Assembly: GCF_020172085.1 (NCBI RefSeq)
Contig: NZ_JAIVAT010000003.1
Coordinates: forward strand, 1-64,000
DNA from: Rossellomorea aquimaris
GTDB lineage: Bacteria; Bacillota; Bacilli; Bacillales; Bacillaceae_B
DNA length: 64,000 nt
Reading direction: 5' to 3'
Shown here piece after piece: positions 28,238 through 37,325 of the stretch. The translations under genes and the position numbers were made by a program. Position 1 is the stretch's first letter, and each line of letters starts with the position of its first letter. A model generated the notes under the pieces. It did not search any database. It was given only the letters and a program-made list of their open reading frames with translations, and had not been told where the DNA came from.

Positions 28238-29445
28238 AATATAATCGCATACTCGTAAGATATGGTGAAATTTCAACCAAAGGACGAAACCGTAAAATGT
28301 TCACGGCCAAGCTTCGTGAAAACATACTTCAAGCATTAAAGGATTTCCCGACGATTTCCGTTTCAGCGAGCAGGGATCGCCTTCATATCCAATTGGGAGA
28401 CGAAAACGGGGAGGAGATCATTCCGAGACTCCAGAAGATCTTCGGAATCCAGTCATTCAGCCCTGTCGTGAAAGTCCCTCAGGACATAGAGGAAATCAAG
28501 AAAGCGGGACTGGCCCTCGTCGAAAAGAGCTTTTCACCCGGAACAACCTTTAAAGTCTCTGCCCGTAGAGCCGATAAAAAGTTTGAACTGGATACCAATG
28601 AACTGAATTATGAGGTTGGATCCTACATTCTTCGCAACCTGGACGGACTCAAGGTGGACGTGAAGAATCCCGATATCCAGCTCAATGTAGAAGTAAGAAA
28701 AGAGGGAGTCTATCTTTCCTCTGAAATTTACCAGGGATCCACCGGGATGCCAGTCGGTGCCAGCGGGAAAGCGATGCTTATGCTTTCTGGAGGAATCGAC
28801 AGCCCCGTAGCCGGTTACCTTACGATGAAAAGGGGAGTGGAAATCGAAGCGGTCCATTTCCACAGCCCGCCATTTACAAGTGAACGGGCAAAACAAAAGG
28901 TCATCGATCTTTCGAAGAAGCTGTCTGCTTTTAGTGGAAAAGTGAAGCTGCACATCGTCCCGTTTACGAAGGTGCAACAAACGATCCATGATCAGGTCCC
29001 GGAAAATTACACCATGACGTCGACGAGACGAATGATGCTGCAGATCGCGGACGCCATTCGTGAGAAGAATGAAGGACGCGCGCTGATCACCGGCGAAAGC
29101 CTCGGTCAGGTGGCAAGTCAAACCCTTGAAAGCATGGAAGCAATCAACGCTGTCACCAATACACCCGTATTAAGACCGCTCATTGCCATGGACAAACTGG
29201 AAATCATCGATATCGCCCAAAGAATCGATACCCATGACATTTCCATTCTTCCATACGAAGATTGCTGTACGATCTTCACACCGCCGGCTCCAAAAACGAG
29301 ACCAAAAAAAGAAAAAGTGGAGTATTATGAAAGCTTCGTTGATTTCGAATCTCTACTTAAAGAAGCAGTAGACGGTACAGAAACGATCACAATCGACGGT
29401 TCAACGGGTTCAGAGTCAGAAAAAACCTTTGACGAATTACTCTAA
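28234..29445 (+). CDS. thiI: tRNA 4-thiouridine synthase ThiI
   Basis: 403 residues. An N-terminal ferredoxin-like region and THUMP domain (about 60-165) precede an adenylating PP-loop domain with SGGIDSPVAGYL (about 187-198). There is no C-terminal rhodanese domain, as in other Bacillus ThiI. A DCC motif near the C-terminus (YEDCCTIFTPP) may accept the sulfur. It makes s4U8 in tRNA. The four-base overlap with nifZ implies translational coupling. Confidence 0.96.
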   Translation: MKYNRILVRYGEISTKGRNRKMFTAKLRENILQALKDFPTISVSASRDRLHIQLGDENGEEIIPRLQKIFGIQSFSPVVKVPQDIEEIKKAGLALVEKSFSPGTTFKVSARRADKKFELDTNELNYEVGSYILRNLDGLKVDVKNPDIQLNVEVRKEGVYLSSEIYQGSTGMPVGASGKAMLMLSGGIDSPVAGYLTMKRGVEIEAVHFHSPPFTSERAKQKVIDLSKKLSAFSGKVKLHIVPFTKVQQTIHDQVPENYTMTSTRRMMLQIADAIREKNEGRALITGESLGQVASQTLESMEAINAVTNTPVLRPLIAMDKLEIIDIAQRIDTHDISILPYEDCCTIFTPPAPKTRPKKEKVEYYESFVDFESLLKEAVDGTETITIDGSTGSESEKTFDELL

Positions 29446-29477
29446 AAATTTAGGATAATTTACCAACGATATTCCTT

Positions 29478-29507
29478 GTATGAAGCCATGTGTTTTTACA
29501 CATTCTA
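29478..29507 (+). promoter_or_regulatory. Candidate sigma-G promoter of the SASP gene
   Basis: GTATG (29478-29482), 18 bp, CATTCTA (29501-29507), matching the forespore sigma-G pattern (GnATR, 17-18 bp, CATnnTA). It lies 25 bp before the start codon. Confidence 0.6.
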
Positions 29508-29531
29508 TATTCAACAAGGAGGTGAAAACAC

Positions 29532-29735
29532 ATGGCAAACAACAGTTCAAATCAATTAGTAGCTCCAGGAGCTCAACAAGCAATCGACCAAATGAAATAC
29601 GAAATCGCTTCTGAATTCGGAGTACAACTTGGTCCAGATGCAACAGCACGCGCTAACGGTTCTGTAGGTGGTGAAATCACTAAACGTTTAGTTCAAATGG
29701 CTGAACAACAAATCGGTGGCGGATACTCTAAATAA
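29532..29735 (+). CDS. sspA: Alpha/beta-type small acid-soluble spore protein
   Basis: 67 residues. It carries the GPR protease site EIASEFGV and the conserved DNA-binding C-terminal half ([15 protein letters not shown]). SASPs coat spore DNA in the A-like form and protect it from UV. AAGGAGGTG precedes the ATG. Position downstream of thiI matches sspA in B. subtilis, though the paralogue letter is by synteny only. Confidence 0.96.
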   Translation: MANNSSNQLVAPGAQQAIDQMKYEIASEFGVQLGPDATARANGSVGGEITKRLVQMAEQQIGGGYSK

Positions 29736-29753
29736 TTAAATACAATGGCTACA

Positions 29754-29783
29754 AAGGAGCGGGATTCCCGCTCCTTTTCTATT
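29754..29783 (+). terminator. Terminator of the SASP gene
   Basis: GGAGCGGG / CCCGCTCC stem followed by a T-rich tract. Confidence 0.85.
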
Positions 29784-29806
29784 TTTTATACAAAATACTT
29801 TAAAGC

Positions 29807-29908
29807 AGCGAGTAGTGGTTGATTTCCGCTGCAGGTGCTCGCTTTCCGCGGAGCGTGCGTTGATCCTCCTTGGACTAGCACCTTCCGCTCCAATCAACTT
29901 TCCAAGTG
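29807..29908 (-). repeat. Family 2 repeat, internally shortened copy
   Basis: Reverse orientation. Both ends are intact (AGCGAGTAGTGGTTGATTTC on the left, CTCCAATCAACTTTCCAAG on the right), but the centre is reduced to about 40 bp. No family 1 insert. The rest of the 424-bp sspA-ytcI gap shows no gene. Confidence 0.8.
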
Positions 29909-30159
29909 TATTCTTATACTCACTCCAATTACATCATTTTTAGAGATTGAAGTGATCTGTGTTAGCTACTTGTACTAATGCTTTTTTCTTTATTGTTTTT
30001 TTTAAAAAGCTGAAAATAATTGCACCATACCCATATAGATATGCTCCCTTTGTCGAATAAACTCACATTTTGAAGGTAATCGAATATAACCAAACAATTT
30101 AAAAAATTTAAATTGTTTTGTATAATAGAGAAGAATCGACAAACAAGGGGGAGTCAGAA

Positions 30160-31743
30160 GTGAAGAGGGAAGAATTGATTGCACCGGAAAAATACAATCT
30201 GGTAGAGGAAGTAGAGAAGTTTGCAAGCGATCAAGAGAAGCTTGCAATCAAATGGGAGAATGAAGAAGGAAATAAAGAAGACATTACATATGCGCAATTA
30301 TTGAAAAATGTAAATAAAGTTGGAAACGTTTTCTCGGGGGCGGGCCTTGAAAAGGGAGATGTCATCCTTGTCATGGTTCCACGTCTGATCGAGGCGTACG
30401 CCGTATATCTGGCCGCATTAAAATCCGGGCTCGTGGTGATTCCTAGCTCTGAAATGCTTCGTACGAAAGATCTGGAATACCGCATCGACCATGGAGACGT
30501 AAAGGGGATCGTAGCTTATTCGCCATTCGTAGAACAGTTCGAGAACGTAAGGGGTATGGAAAACCTGAAGAAGTTCGTAGTGGGTGAAAAACAGGAGGGC
30601 TGGATTGCGATTCAAGAAGAGATGAAATCCGCTTCTGACGTATTATCCTTTGCTGATACAAAACGTGATGACATGGCGTTCCTTTCTTACACATCAGGAA
30701 CGACGGGGAATCCCAAAGGAGTTGTACATACCCACGGATGGGCATACGCTCATTTAAGAACAGCAGCTCGTGAGTGGTTATGCATTGAAGAAGGTGACAC
30801 AGTATGGGCGACGGCAGGTCCTGGCTGGCAGAAGTGGATCTGGAGTCCTTTCCTGTCTGTCCTTGGTTCAGGAGCTACCGGGCTTGTCTATCAAGGGAAG
30901 TTCGACCCTAATAAATACCTTCAGATGCTTCAGGATAATCAAGTCAATGTTCTGTGCTGCACCCCGACGGAGTATCGTCTGATGGCAAAAGTGGATAACC
31001 TGGGAACTTATAACCTTGATCACCTGCACAGCGCCGTTTCGGCAGGAGAGCCGTTAAACAGGGAAGTCATCGATGCATTCCAGCGACATTTCCAGATCGA
31101 AGTCCGTGATGGATACGGGCAAACCGAAAACACGCTCCTTGTTGGAATTATGAAGGGCATGGAACTGAAGCCGGGATCCATGGGGAAACCGACACCAGGA
31201 AACCGTGTTGAAATCATCAATGAGGAAGGCTATCCATGTGAAGTCGGTGAAGTAGGGGACATCGCGGTTCACGTAGAAACACCTGCCCTGTTCAAAAATT
31301 ACTATAAAGATCCTGAACGCACGGCCATGCAGTTCAGGGGAGATTATTATATTACTGGAGACAAAGCTAAGAAGGATGAAGACGGCTACTTCTGGTTCGA
31401 AGGCCGCGGAGATGACATCATCATCAGCTCAGGTTACACGATCGGACCATTCGAAGTGGAAGATGCACTGGTCAAGCATCCATCCGTACAGGAATGTGCC
31501 GTTGTTGGAAGCCCTGATGAAGTAAGGGGATTGATCGTAAAGGCATTCGTCGTATTGCGCGAAGATGTGGATCAAGGAGATCCCGAACTGATCCCTTCCC
31601 TTCAAGAGCATGTGAAAAGCTTGACGGCACCTTATAAATATCCGCGTAAGATTGAATTTGTGAAGGAACTGCCGAAAACGACGTCCGGTAAGATTAGAAG
31701 GATCGAGCTGAGACAAAAGGAATTAAGTTCAGTGAAAAACTGA
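30160..31743 (+). CDS. ytcI: Acyl-CoA synthetase / acetate-CoA ligase-like protein (YtcI)
   Basis: 527 residues of the AMP-binding ANL family. The P-loop is SYTSGTTGNPKGV, A5 is DGYGQTEN, and the C-terminal catalytic lysine is in PKTTSGKIRR. It is closest to medium-chain or acetyl-CoA-synthetase-like enzymes; the exact acid is unknown. Start is GTG 30160 behind AGGGGGAG. A terminator follows, and the gene is independent of ytcJ. Confidence 0.9.
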   Translation: MKREELIAPEKYNLVEEVEKFASDQEKLAIKWENEEGNKEDITYAQLLKNVNKVGNVFSGAGLEKGDVILVMVPRLIEAYAVYLAALKSGLVVIPSSEMLRTKDLEYRIDHGDVKGIVAYSPFVEQFENVRGMENLKKFVVGEKQEGWIAIQEEMKSASDVLSFADTKRDDMAFLSYTSGTTGNPKGVVHTHGWAYAHLRTAAREWLCIEEGDTVWATAGPGWQKWIWSPFLSVLGSGATGLVYQGKFDPNKYLQMLQDNQVNVLCCTPTEYRLMAKVDNLGTYNLDHLHSAVSAGEPLNREVIDAFQRHFQIEVRDGYGQTENTLLVGIMKGMELKPGSMGKPTPGNRVEIINEEGYPCEVGEVGDIAVHVETPALFKNYYKDPERTAMQFRGDYYITGDKAKKDEDGYFWFEGRGDDIIISSGYTIGPFEVEDALVKHPSVQECAVVGSPDEVRGLIVKAFVVLREDVDQGDPELIPSLQEHVKSLTAPYKYPRKIEFVKELPKTTSGKIRRIELRQKELSSVKN

Positions 31744-31749
31744 TCACCG

Positions 31750-31778
31750 ATAGGGAGCCTATAAGGCTCTCTATTTTT
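31750..31778 (+). terminator. Terminator of ytcI
   Basis: ATAGGGAGCC / GGCTCTCTAT stem with one G-U pair and a 5-nt loop, then T5. Confidence 0.8.
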
Positions 31779-31857
31779 ATGGTTTTTTCCATTTCAGAAT
31801 TTTTCTATAATATGATACATTTGAGCAATAGACTTTTATGAAAGAAGGAAATGCATC

Positions 31858-33441
31858 ATGGGTACTTTATGGAAAAACGGAACCATCTATACAATGCAGC
31901 AAGAAGGTCATCAAGTGGAAGCGGTCTATACGGAAAATGGCCATATCAAAGGATTAGGCACTTCTGATGAATTGGAGCAGAAGTTTACGATTGATACAGT
32001 GGTGGATCTAGATCAGAAAGTGATGTTCCCTGGATTTGTCGATAGTCACATGCATCTGATCGGGCACGGTGAAACGTTGATGAGGCTGGATCTTTCCAGT
32101 ATGAACAGCAAGCGTGAAGTACTGGACGCTATTACGGAAAAAGCTGATGGACTGGAAAAGGGGAAATGGATCATTGGGGAAGGCTGGAATGAAAACCTGT
32201 GGAGTGATGCGGCCGTATTGACGAAACAGGAGATTGACGCAGTCGTCCCGAATCATCCGGTTCTATTGAAGCGGATCTGTCGCCATGCCATGGTCGTAAA
32301 CTCGCTGGCACTGATGAATGCCGGAATCGATGAACACACTGCGAATCCTGCAGGGGGGCTAATCGAAAAACATGATGACGGGACGCTCAATGGATTATTA
32401 AAGGATAAGGCACAGGACCTGATGATCGATGCCCTGCCGCCCATCTCATCCGAGTATCTCGTCGAAGCCCTGACAAAAGGGATCGAAAGCTGCTGGGAAC
32501 ATGGATTGGTCGGTGGCCACACCGAGGATTTGAGTTACTACGGAAACTTCAAGAAAACGTATAATGCTTTTCTTGAAACCGTCAGCGATAAGAAGTTCAG
32601 GGCCCATCTCCTTGTCCATCATGCAGTGATTGAAGATTGGAAGGAAGATGGCCATCACTTCCTTGGAGGAAATGAATTCATTGAATTCGGTGCCATGAAA
32701 ATTTTCGCAGACGGAGCTTTAGGTGGCAGAACGGCGCTCCTGAGCTATCCGTATGCCGATGATCCAAGTACGCACGGTGTCAGCATCCACACAAACGAAA
32801 GGCTTCTGGAACTTGTGAAAAAGGCAAGAAAGTACGAATTGCCGATCGCGGTCCATACAATCGGGGATCAAGCCTTTGAAAATGTTGTGGGTGCAATACT
32901 AGAGGCGCCATCCGTTCATAATAGACGCGACCGTCTCATCCATGCCCAGATCCTTCGTAAAGAATTGATTGAGAAAATCAAAGGGCTGCCACTCATCCTT
33001 GATATCCAACCGAGATTTGTGGCGTCGGATTTCCCATGGGTGATCGACCGGTTAGGGAAAGAAAATATGAGGTTTAACTACGCATGGAAAACCCTCCTGG
33101 AAGAAGGGATCCCATGCGCCGGCGGATCGGATGCACCAATCGAACCGATCAACCCGCTATGGGGCATTCATGCAGCCGTCACTCGTACCAACCCGCTGGA
33201 TCCTGAGAAAACCGAGTATAGACCTGAGGAAAAGCTCACCATGTATGAAGCAATATCCCTTTTTACAAAGGGAAGCGCGTATGCCTGTCACCACGAAGAC
33301 GATCGTGGAGAAATCAAAGAAGGCTACACGGCCGACTTTACCGTATTGGATATCGATCCATTCCAAGTGGAAGAGGATCAATTACTCGGCAAAGTCGTCG
33401 ACATGACCATTGTGGACGAAACCATCGTATATAAAAAATAA
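31858..33441 (+). CDS. ytcJ: Amidohydrolase-superfamily protein YtcJ
   Basis: 527 residues. The metal-binding HxH is in DSHMHLIGHG (about 61-70), a later histidine in AVHTIGDQAF, and an aspartate in GGSDAPIEPINP near the C-terminal third, all typical of the YtcJ-like amidohydrolase group. Hydrolyses an amide or related C-N bond; substrate not known. Same position as in B. subtilis. Downstream an inverted repeat can terminate transcription before rarD. Confidence 0.88.
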   Translation: MGTLWKNGTIYTMQQEGHQVEAVYTENGHIKGLGTSDELEQKFTIDTVVDLDQKVMFPGFVDSHMHLIGHGETLMRLDLSSMNSKREVLDAITEKADGLEKGKWIIGEGWNENLWSDAAVLTKQEIDAVVPNHPVLLKRICRHAMVVNSLALMNAGIDEHTANPAGGLIEKHDDGTLNGLLKDKAQDLMIDALPPISSEYLVEALTKGIESCWEHGLVGGHTEDLSYYGNFKKTYNAFLETVSDKKFRAHLLVHHAVIEDWKEDGHHFLGGNEFIEFGAMKIFADGALGGRTALLSYPYADDPSTHGVSIHTNERLLELVKKARKYELPIAVHTIGDQAFENVVGAILEAPSVHNRRDRLIHAQILRKELIEKIKGLPLILDIQPRFVASDFPWVIDRLGKENMRFNYAWKTLLEEGIPCAGGSDAPIEPINPLWGIHAAVTRTNPLDPEKTEYRPEEKLTMYEAISLFTKGSAYACHHEDDRGEIKEGYTADFTVLDIDPFQVEEDQLLGKVVDMTIVDETIVYKK

Positions 33442-33448
33442 ATAATCG

Positions 33449-33477
33449 TTGCCCCCAAAACTATTCACCGATATAAT
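33449..33477 (+). promoter_or_regulatory. Candidate promoter of rarD
   Basis: TTGCCC (33449-33454), a 17-bp spacer, TATAAT (33472-33477). Its start point would fall between the two arms of the inverted repeat at 33452-33511. Confidence 0.55.
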
Positions 33478-33520
33478 GGAGTTATTTCGGAAATAGAAAT
33501 AGTTTTGGGGGTGTTTTTTT
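33452..33520 (+). terminator. Terminator hairpin that also contains the rarD ribosome-binding site
   Basis: CCCCCAAAACTATT (33452-33465) and AATAGTTTTGGGGG (33498-33511) form a 14-bp perfect stem followed by TGTTTTTTT and then the rarD ATG at 33521. Transcripts reading through from ytcJ would end here, or have the GGGGGTG site sequestered. Transcripts from the promoter within the loop lack the left arm. Confidence 0.6.
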
Positions 33521-34435
33521 ATGAAGCAAGATCAAGCCGGAATCCTGTATACGGCCTTTTCCTATTTTCTGTGGGGGATCCTGCCGATCTATTGGAAATG
33601 GCTGAATCATGTATCGGCAGATGAAATCCTCGCCAATCGCATCTTCTGGTCATTCTGGTTCATGCTTCTCTTCTTGTTTGTCAGCAAGCGTTGGAAGGAC
33701 TTTACGGGCTATTTAAAAACATCTCTGACCAAAAAGAAGCAGCTGTTCGCCCTGCTGCTTGCTTCATTATTGATCAGTACGAACTGGTTCATCTATATAT
33801 GGGCCGTGAATACAAACCAGATGGTCGAAGCAAGTCTAGGTTACTATATTAATCCTCTAGTCAGCGTCCTGTTGGGCGTATTCATCCTGAAGGAAAGCCT
33901 GTCCAAGGCTCAAATCGTTTCATTCGGATTAGCAGCCATCGGGGTTCTGATCCTGACGATTTCATACGGCGAATTCCCCTGGATTGCCATCGGACTCGCC
34001 TTCTCATTCGGACTATACGGCTTAGCCAAAAAGCTCATCCAGGTAGAATCATCCATCGGACTCACACTCGAAACGATGACCATCGCGCCTGTATCACTCA
34101 TCTACCTTGGCTACATGTACAATGAAGGAACCCTTTCCCTGTTCCATGTATCGGGAGGGACGGACCTCTTACTCATGGGAGCAGGGGCTGCAACGGCGAT
34201 CCCATTATTGTTCTTTTCAAAAGGCGCCCAGCAGATTCCTTTATATATGGTGGGCTTCTTACAATACATCGCACCGACGATCACCTTGATCCTCGGCATT
34301 TGGATGTATCACGAAGAGTTTTCGATGACCCATCTCGTTTCATTCATGTTTATCTGGCTGGCATTGACGATCTTTACCGTTTCGCGGGTGCAGTATGCGA
34401 GGAAGCGGAGAAGAGAGGCGAGGTTGTCGGCATAA
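33521..34435 (+). CDS. rarD: EamA-family transporter RarD
   Basis: 304 residues with ten predicted membrane segments in two EamA halves. It begins with GILYTAFSYFLWGILPIYWK, typical of the RarD group (family named for chloramphenicol sensitivity; natural substrate unknown). It is an insertion in the otherwise conserved ytcJ-nadK interval of B. subtilis. Its ribosome-binding site sits in the terminator-like hairpin just upstream. Confidence 0.9.
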   Translation: MKQDQAGILYTAFSYFLWGILPIYWKWLNHVSADEILANRIFWSFWFMLLFLFVSKRWKDFTGYLKTSLTKKKQLFALLLASLLISTNWFIYIWAVNTNQMVEASLGYYINPLVSVLLGVFILKESLSKAQIVSFGLAAIGVLILTISYGEFPWIAIGLAFSFGLYGLAKKLIQVESSIGLTLETMTIAPVSLIYLGYMYNEGTLSLFHVSGGTDLLLMGAGAATAIPLLFFSKGAQQIPLYMVGFLQYIAPTITLILGIWMYHEEFSMTHLVSFMFIWLALTIFTVSRVQYARKRRREARLSA

Positions 34436-34442
34436 TGAAGAA

Positions 34443-34473
34443 CGCTCCAGTTTTAGAACTGGAGCGCTTTTTT
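34443..34473 (+). terminator. Terminator of rarD
   Basis: CGCTCCAGTT / AACTGGAGCG, a 10-bp perfect stem with a 4-nt loop, then T7. Confidence 0.9.
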
Positions 34474-34503
34474 GGTGTGGGATTTAATGGGAGATGGTGG
34501 AAG

Positions 34504-34714
34504 TGGCACGAGTTTCGGTCAGACTGGCACAAGTTTGGTGGAAAGTGGCACGAGTTTGGCGTTAAGTGGCACAAGTTTGATCGAAAGTGGCACAACAAAA
34601 GATTAAAGTACCGCAACACTCATTCAAAGTGCCGCAACAATAAGCCGAAGTGCCGCAACATCAGTCCAAAGTGCCGCAAAACCCGTTCAAACTGCCGCAA
34701 TCCAACCCAAATTC
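34504..34714. repeat. 21-bp periodic array C (words TGGCAC then TGCCGCAA)
   Basis: Ten units start at 34504, 34525, 34546, 34567, 34588, 34609, 34630, 34651, 34672 and 34693, an exact 21-bp period. The first five carry TGGCACRAGTTT-type words. The next five carry TGCCGCAA or TACCGCAA. The phase does not change at the switch. It lies about 30 bp after the rarD terminator, in the convergent rarD/nadK gap. The 21-nt period leaves one frame open, but that frame has no ribosome-binding site and no other gene-like trait. Confidence 0.85.
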
Positions 34715-34756
34715 AGCACATACTTACTCATTCACAACCTCCAATCCCCTCAAAAC

Positions 34757-35557
34757 CTATAAAAACGAACGCTTCACTTTTTCCCAGAACGAGTTATCCT
34801 TCAATTTCACCGTTTTAATAATCTTATCACTCAATTTGGCTTCGACTTTTTCCACGTGCTGAATGCTTAACGCTTCATTGTCCATTCCCATTGCAGGATA
34901 ATCGTTTCCGTCTTGGACGATCTTCAAAACCAGGCGGCGCTGACCGCTCACGATGAAGGAAGACCCAAGGGTACGATAACGGTTATTGTTCAGGGAAGCC
35001 ATTTCGCTCACCTGAATGCAAGGGAGCATCGGATCGACGACGGCACCGTTGACGGATTTATTGTAAGCGGTGCTTCCCGTCGGGGTGGCGAAGATCATGC
35101 CGTCGCCTCTGAATGTTTCGAAATGTTTGTCGTCGATGAAGACGTCCATGACGAAGGTCTTGATGATACCGGAGCGGATGCTGAATTCATTCAGGCAGTG
35201 AAAGGATGTCTGATTATCGACGGTCACTTCGATGGTCGGATATTTGCGTACTTCGATCTGCTCGGTTGTCATGGCTTCGATCATCTTGGATATGTCATTA
35301 ATATGGAAGTCACAGTACATACTCAAGGTGCCGCCTGTTGAAATGCCCGCATACAGGCAGTCTTGTCTGAAACCGGTTTGACGGACGGCCTGCAGGAAGG
35401 TTCCGTCGCCTCCGATACTGACAATGATATTAGCGGTTTTTGGAGATTCGACAATATTGAAATCATAACGCCTTGCCAATTCAAACAATTGATCGAGTTT
35501 TGTCTGCATCCCTTCTTGATGCAGTGCATAGAAATAAATATTTCGACGGTTACTCAT
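34757..35557 (-). CDS. nadK: NAD kinase
   Basis: 266 residues; phosphorylates NAD to NADP. The GGDGTFLQAVR motif (about 50-60) and glycine-rich TPTGSTAYNKSVNG are diagnostic. The gene corresponds by position to B. subtilis ytdI (nadK2/ppnKB). ATG 35557 is preceded by GGGAGGTAC. It ends close to the array C region with no strong terminator seen. Confidence 0.95.
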   Translation of the reverse strand: MSNRRNIYFYALHQEGMQTKLDQLFELARRYDFNIVESPKTANIIVSIGGDGTFLQAVRQTGFRQDCLYAGISTGGTLSMYCDFHINDISKMIEAMTTEQIEVRKYPTIEVTVDNQTSFHCLNEFSIRSGIIKTFVMDVFIDDKHFETFRGDGMIFATPTGSTAYNKSVNGAVVDPMLPCIQVSEMASLNNNRYRTLGSSFIVSGQRRLVLKIVQDGNDYPAMGMDNEALSIQHVEKVEAKLSDKIIKTVKLKDNSFWEKVKRSFL

Positions 35558-35710
35558 AGTATGTACCTCCCAGATAGATAAAAGATAATTTTTCCAATTT
35601 CCATCAAGTTTTGCTAGAATCTAACTTAGTGAATATTCTATCATGTTTACGCGTGAGAATGATATTCATATCCTTACATAAGATAGGGTAAACAAGGGAG
35701 GAATATACAG

Positions 35711-36721
35711 ATGAATGCAAAAAGGTGGACGGCATTAGGAATCGCTGGTGGATTATTCTTTGTTTCAGTAATCGTCAACTTTGCGACCTCTGCTGTGACA
35801 GGTGATGTAAATCAAGCATTTGAAGACATGTTCGGAGGGACGGACACCCCTTTCTCTGAAAAAATCATCGATGAAGGAAATGCGAACAAACGGATCGCGG
35901 TCCTTGAAGTGGAAGGTGTCATCCAGGATACGGGCGGGGCAAGTTCCTTATTTGAAAGCCCGGGTTATAACCATGAGCTTTTTATGGATAAGCTCGATGC
36001 CGTTGAAAAAGACAAATCTGTTAAAGGGATCATTTTGAAAGTGAATTCCCCAGGTGGCGGCGTGGTGGAAAGTGCACAAATCCACTCGAAGCTGGTCGAG
36101 ATCATGGAAAAGACGAAGAAGCCGATCTATGTATCAATGGGCGGCACGGCAGCTTCCGGAGGCTATTACATATCGGCACCGGCTACAAAGATCTTCGCCA
36201 GTAAAGAAACGCTGACAGGTTCTCTTGGTGTGATCATGCATAGCATCAACTACTCGGAACTTGCTGAGAAATACGGAGTTGATTTTGTCACGATCAAGAG
36301 TGGACCGTATAAAGATATCATGAGTCCAACCCGTAAAATGACCGACGAAGAACGGAAGATCATTCAATCGATGATCGACAATTCCTACGAAGGCTTCGTG
36401 GATGTCATTGCGAAAGGCCGTGATATGTCGGAAGCGGATGTCAAGAAGATCGCAGACGGACGTGTGTATGATGGGATCCAGGCGAAGGAAGTCAATTTGA
36501 TTGATGAATTCGGTTATGTGGAAGATACCATCGCCGCAATGAAGAAGGATTATAAGCTAAAAGATGCACAAGTATTTGAATATAGTGCAGGTGACCCTTT
36601 CTCTGAGTTCTTCAGTATGGGTGCAAAAAAAATGATGGGTCAGGATATGGAAGCAGCGGCACTGATGAAGCTTCTTTCGCATCCGAATTCTCCACGATTG
36701 ATGTATCTATACTCTGAATAA
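35711..36721 (+). CDS. sppA: Signal peptide peptidase SppA
   Basis: 336 residues. One N-terminal membrane segment (about 5-25) is followed by a serine protease domain of the S49 family with nucleophile serine in GGTAASGGYYIS and general-base lysine in GPYKDIMSP. It degrades remnant signal peptides at the membrane; in B. subtilis it is linked to resistance to some antimicrobial peptides. Six nt before yteJ, forming a two-gene operon. Start ATG behind AGGGAGG. Confidence 0.95.
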   Translation: MNAKRWTALGIAGGLFFVSVIVNFATSAVTGDVNQAFEDMFGGTDTPFSEKIIDEGNANKRIAVLEVEGVIQDTGGASSLFESPGYNHELFMDKLDAVEKDKSVKGIILKVNSPGGGVVESAQIHSKLVEIMEKTKKPIYVSMGGTAASGGYYISAPATKIFASKETLTGSLGVIMHSINYSELAEKYGVDFVTIKSGPYKDIMSPTRKMTDEERKIIQSMIDNSYEGFVDVIAKGRDMSEADVKKIADGRVYDGIQAKEVNLIDEFGYVEDTIAAMKKDYKLKDAQVFEYSAGDPFSEFFSMGAKKMMGQDMEAAALMKLLSHPNSPRLMYLYSE

Positions 36722-36735
36722 GGAAGGTGAATGAA

Positions 36736-37266
36736 GTGAGTGAAAGCTTTGAACAAAACGAAACACGGGAACATATAGAAGTCCAGTCGCCTTCACCTGA
36801 CTATTCAGGCACAATTCCGCGTGACGGCTATTACCTGGCAGGATTCTGGATCCGCTTCTGGGCCTATCTTGTGGATCTGATCGTCATCGGAAGCATAACG
36901 CGACTGATCGTGAATCCGATTTTTAAACTATTGGACATTTCCTTATCCGACGGCTCGATGTTTGCCCCGATCTCCATTTTGACGAGCATCGTATTCTACG
37001 GGTATTTCGTTTTAATGACGAAATTCTTCAGTCAGACGATCGGGAAAATGGTGTTTGGCATCCGGGTCATTCAGCTGAATGGAGCAAAACCCTCATGGGG
37101 AACCATCCTGTTCAGGGAACTGATCGGCAGGTTCATCTCCACGACCGTCTTTATTTTATACGTGGTCGTGGCGTTTACGAATAAGAAGCAAGGAATCCAT
37201 GATTTGTTTGCGGATACCACTGTGGTTCAGGAAAAGAAGAAGCTGGAGTTTACTCCGGCTGTGTAA
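36736..37266 (+). CDS. yteJ: RDD-family membrane protein (YteJ)
   Basis: 176 residues with three or four membrane segments and the RDD domain (GFWIRFWAYLVDLIVIG at the start; GKMVFGIRVIQLNG later). Start is GTG 36736 with GGAAGG eight bases upstream; GTG 36727 overlaps that site. Cotranscribed with sppA, as in B. subtilis, where the pair affects lantibiotic resistance. Confidence 0.9.
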   Translation: MSESFEQNETREHIEVQSPSPDYSGTIPRDGYYLAGFWIRFWAYLVDLIVIGSITRLIVNPIFKLLDISLSDGSMFAPISILTSIVFYGYFVLMTKFFSQTIGKMVFGIRVIQLNGAKPSWGTILFRELIGRFISTTVFILYVVVAFTNKKQGIHDLFADTTVVQEKKKLEFTPAV

Positions 37267-37276
37267 GGAAGAGAAG

Positions 37277-37308
37277 CAAACCTGCTGATGAGGCGGGTTT
37301 GTTTTTTT
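37277..37308 (+). terminator. Terminator of sppA-yteJ
   Basis: CAAACCTGC / GCGGGTTTG stem, then T7. Confidence 0.85.
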
Positions 37309-37325
37309 ACCTTTATGTGGAAAAA

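Noticed and set aside
28534-29121. 195-residue leftward ORF opposite thiI
   Set aside because: Antisense shadow of a conserved enzyme gene; no start signals.
34504-34714. CRISPR array
   Set aside because: The repeated words are 6-10 bp and not identical, the period is 20-21 bp, spacers are too short, and no cas genes are in the window.
34300-34818. 172-residue open frame covering array C with heptapeptide-like WHxFxxK repeats
   Set aside because: It begins inside rarD, has no ribosome-binding site, and its repeats follow only from the 21-nt DNA period. The other arrays with a 20-nt period cannot code for repeats, so the DNA pattern and not a peptide is the common feature.
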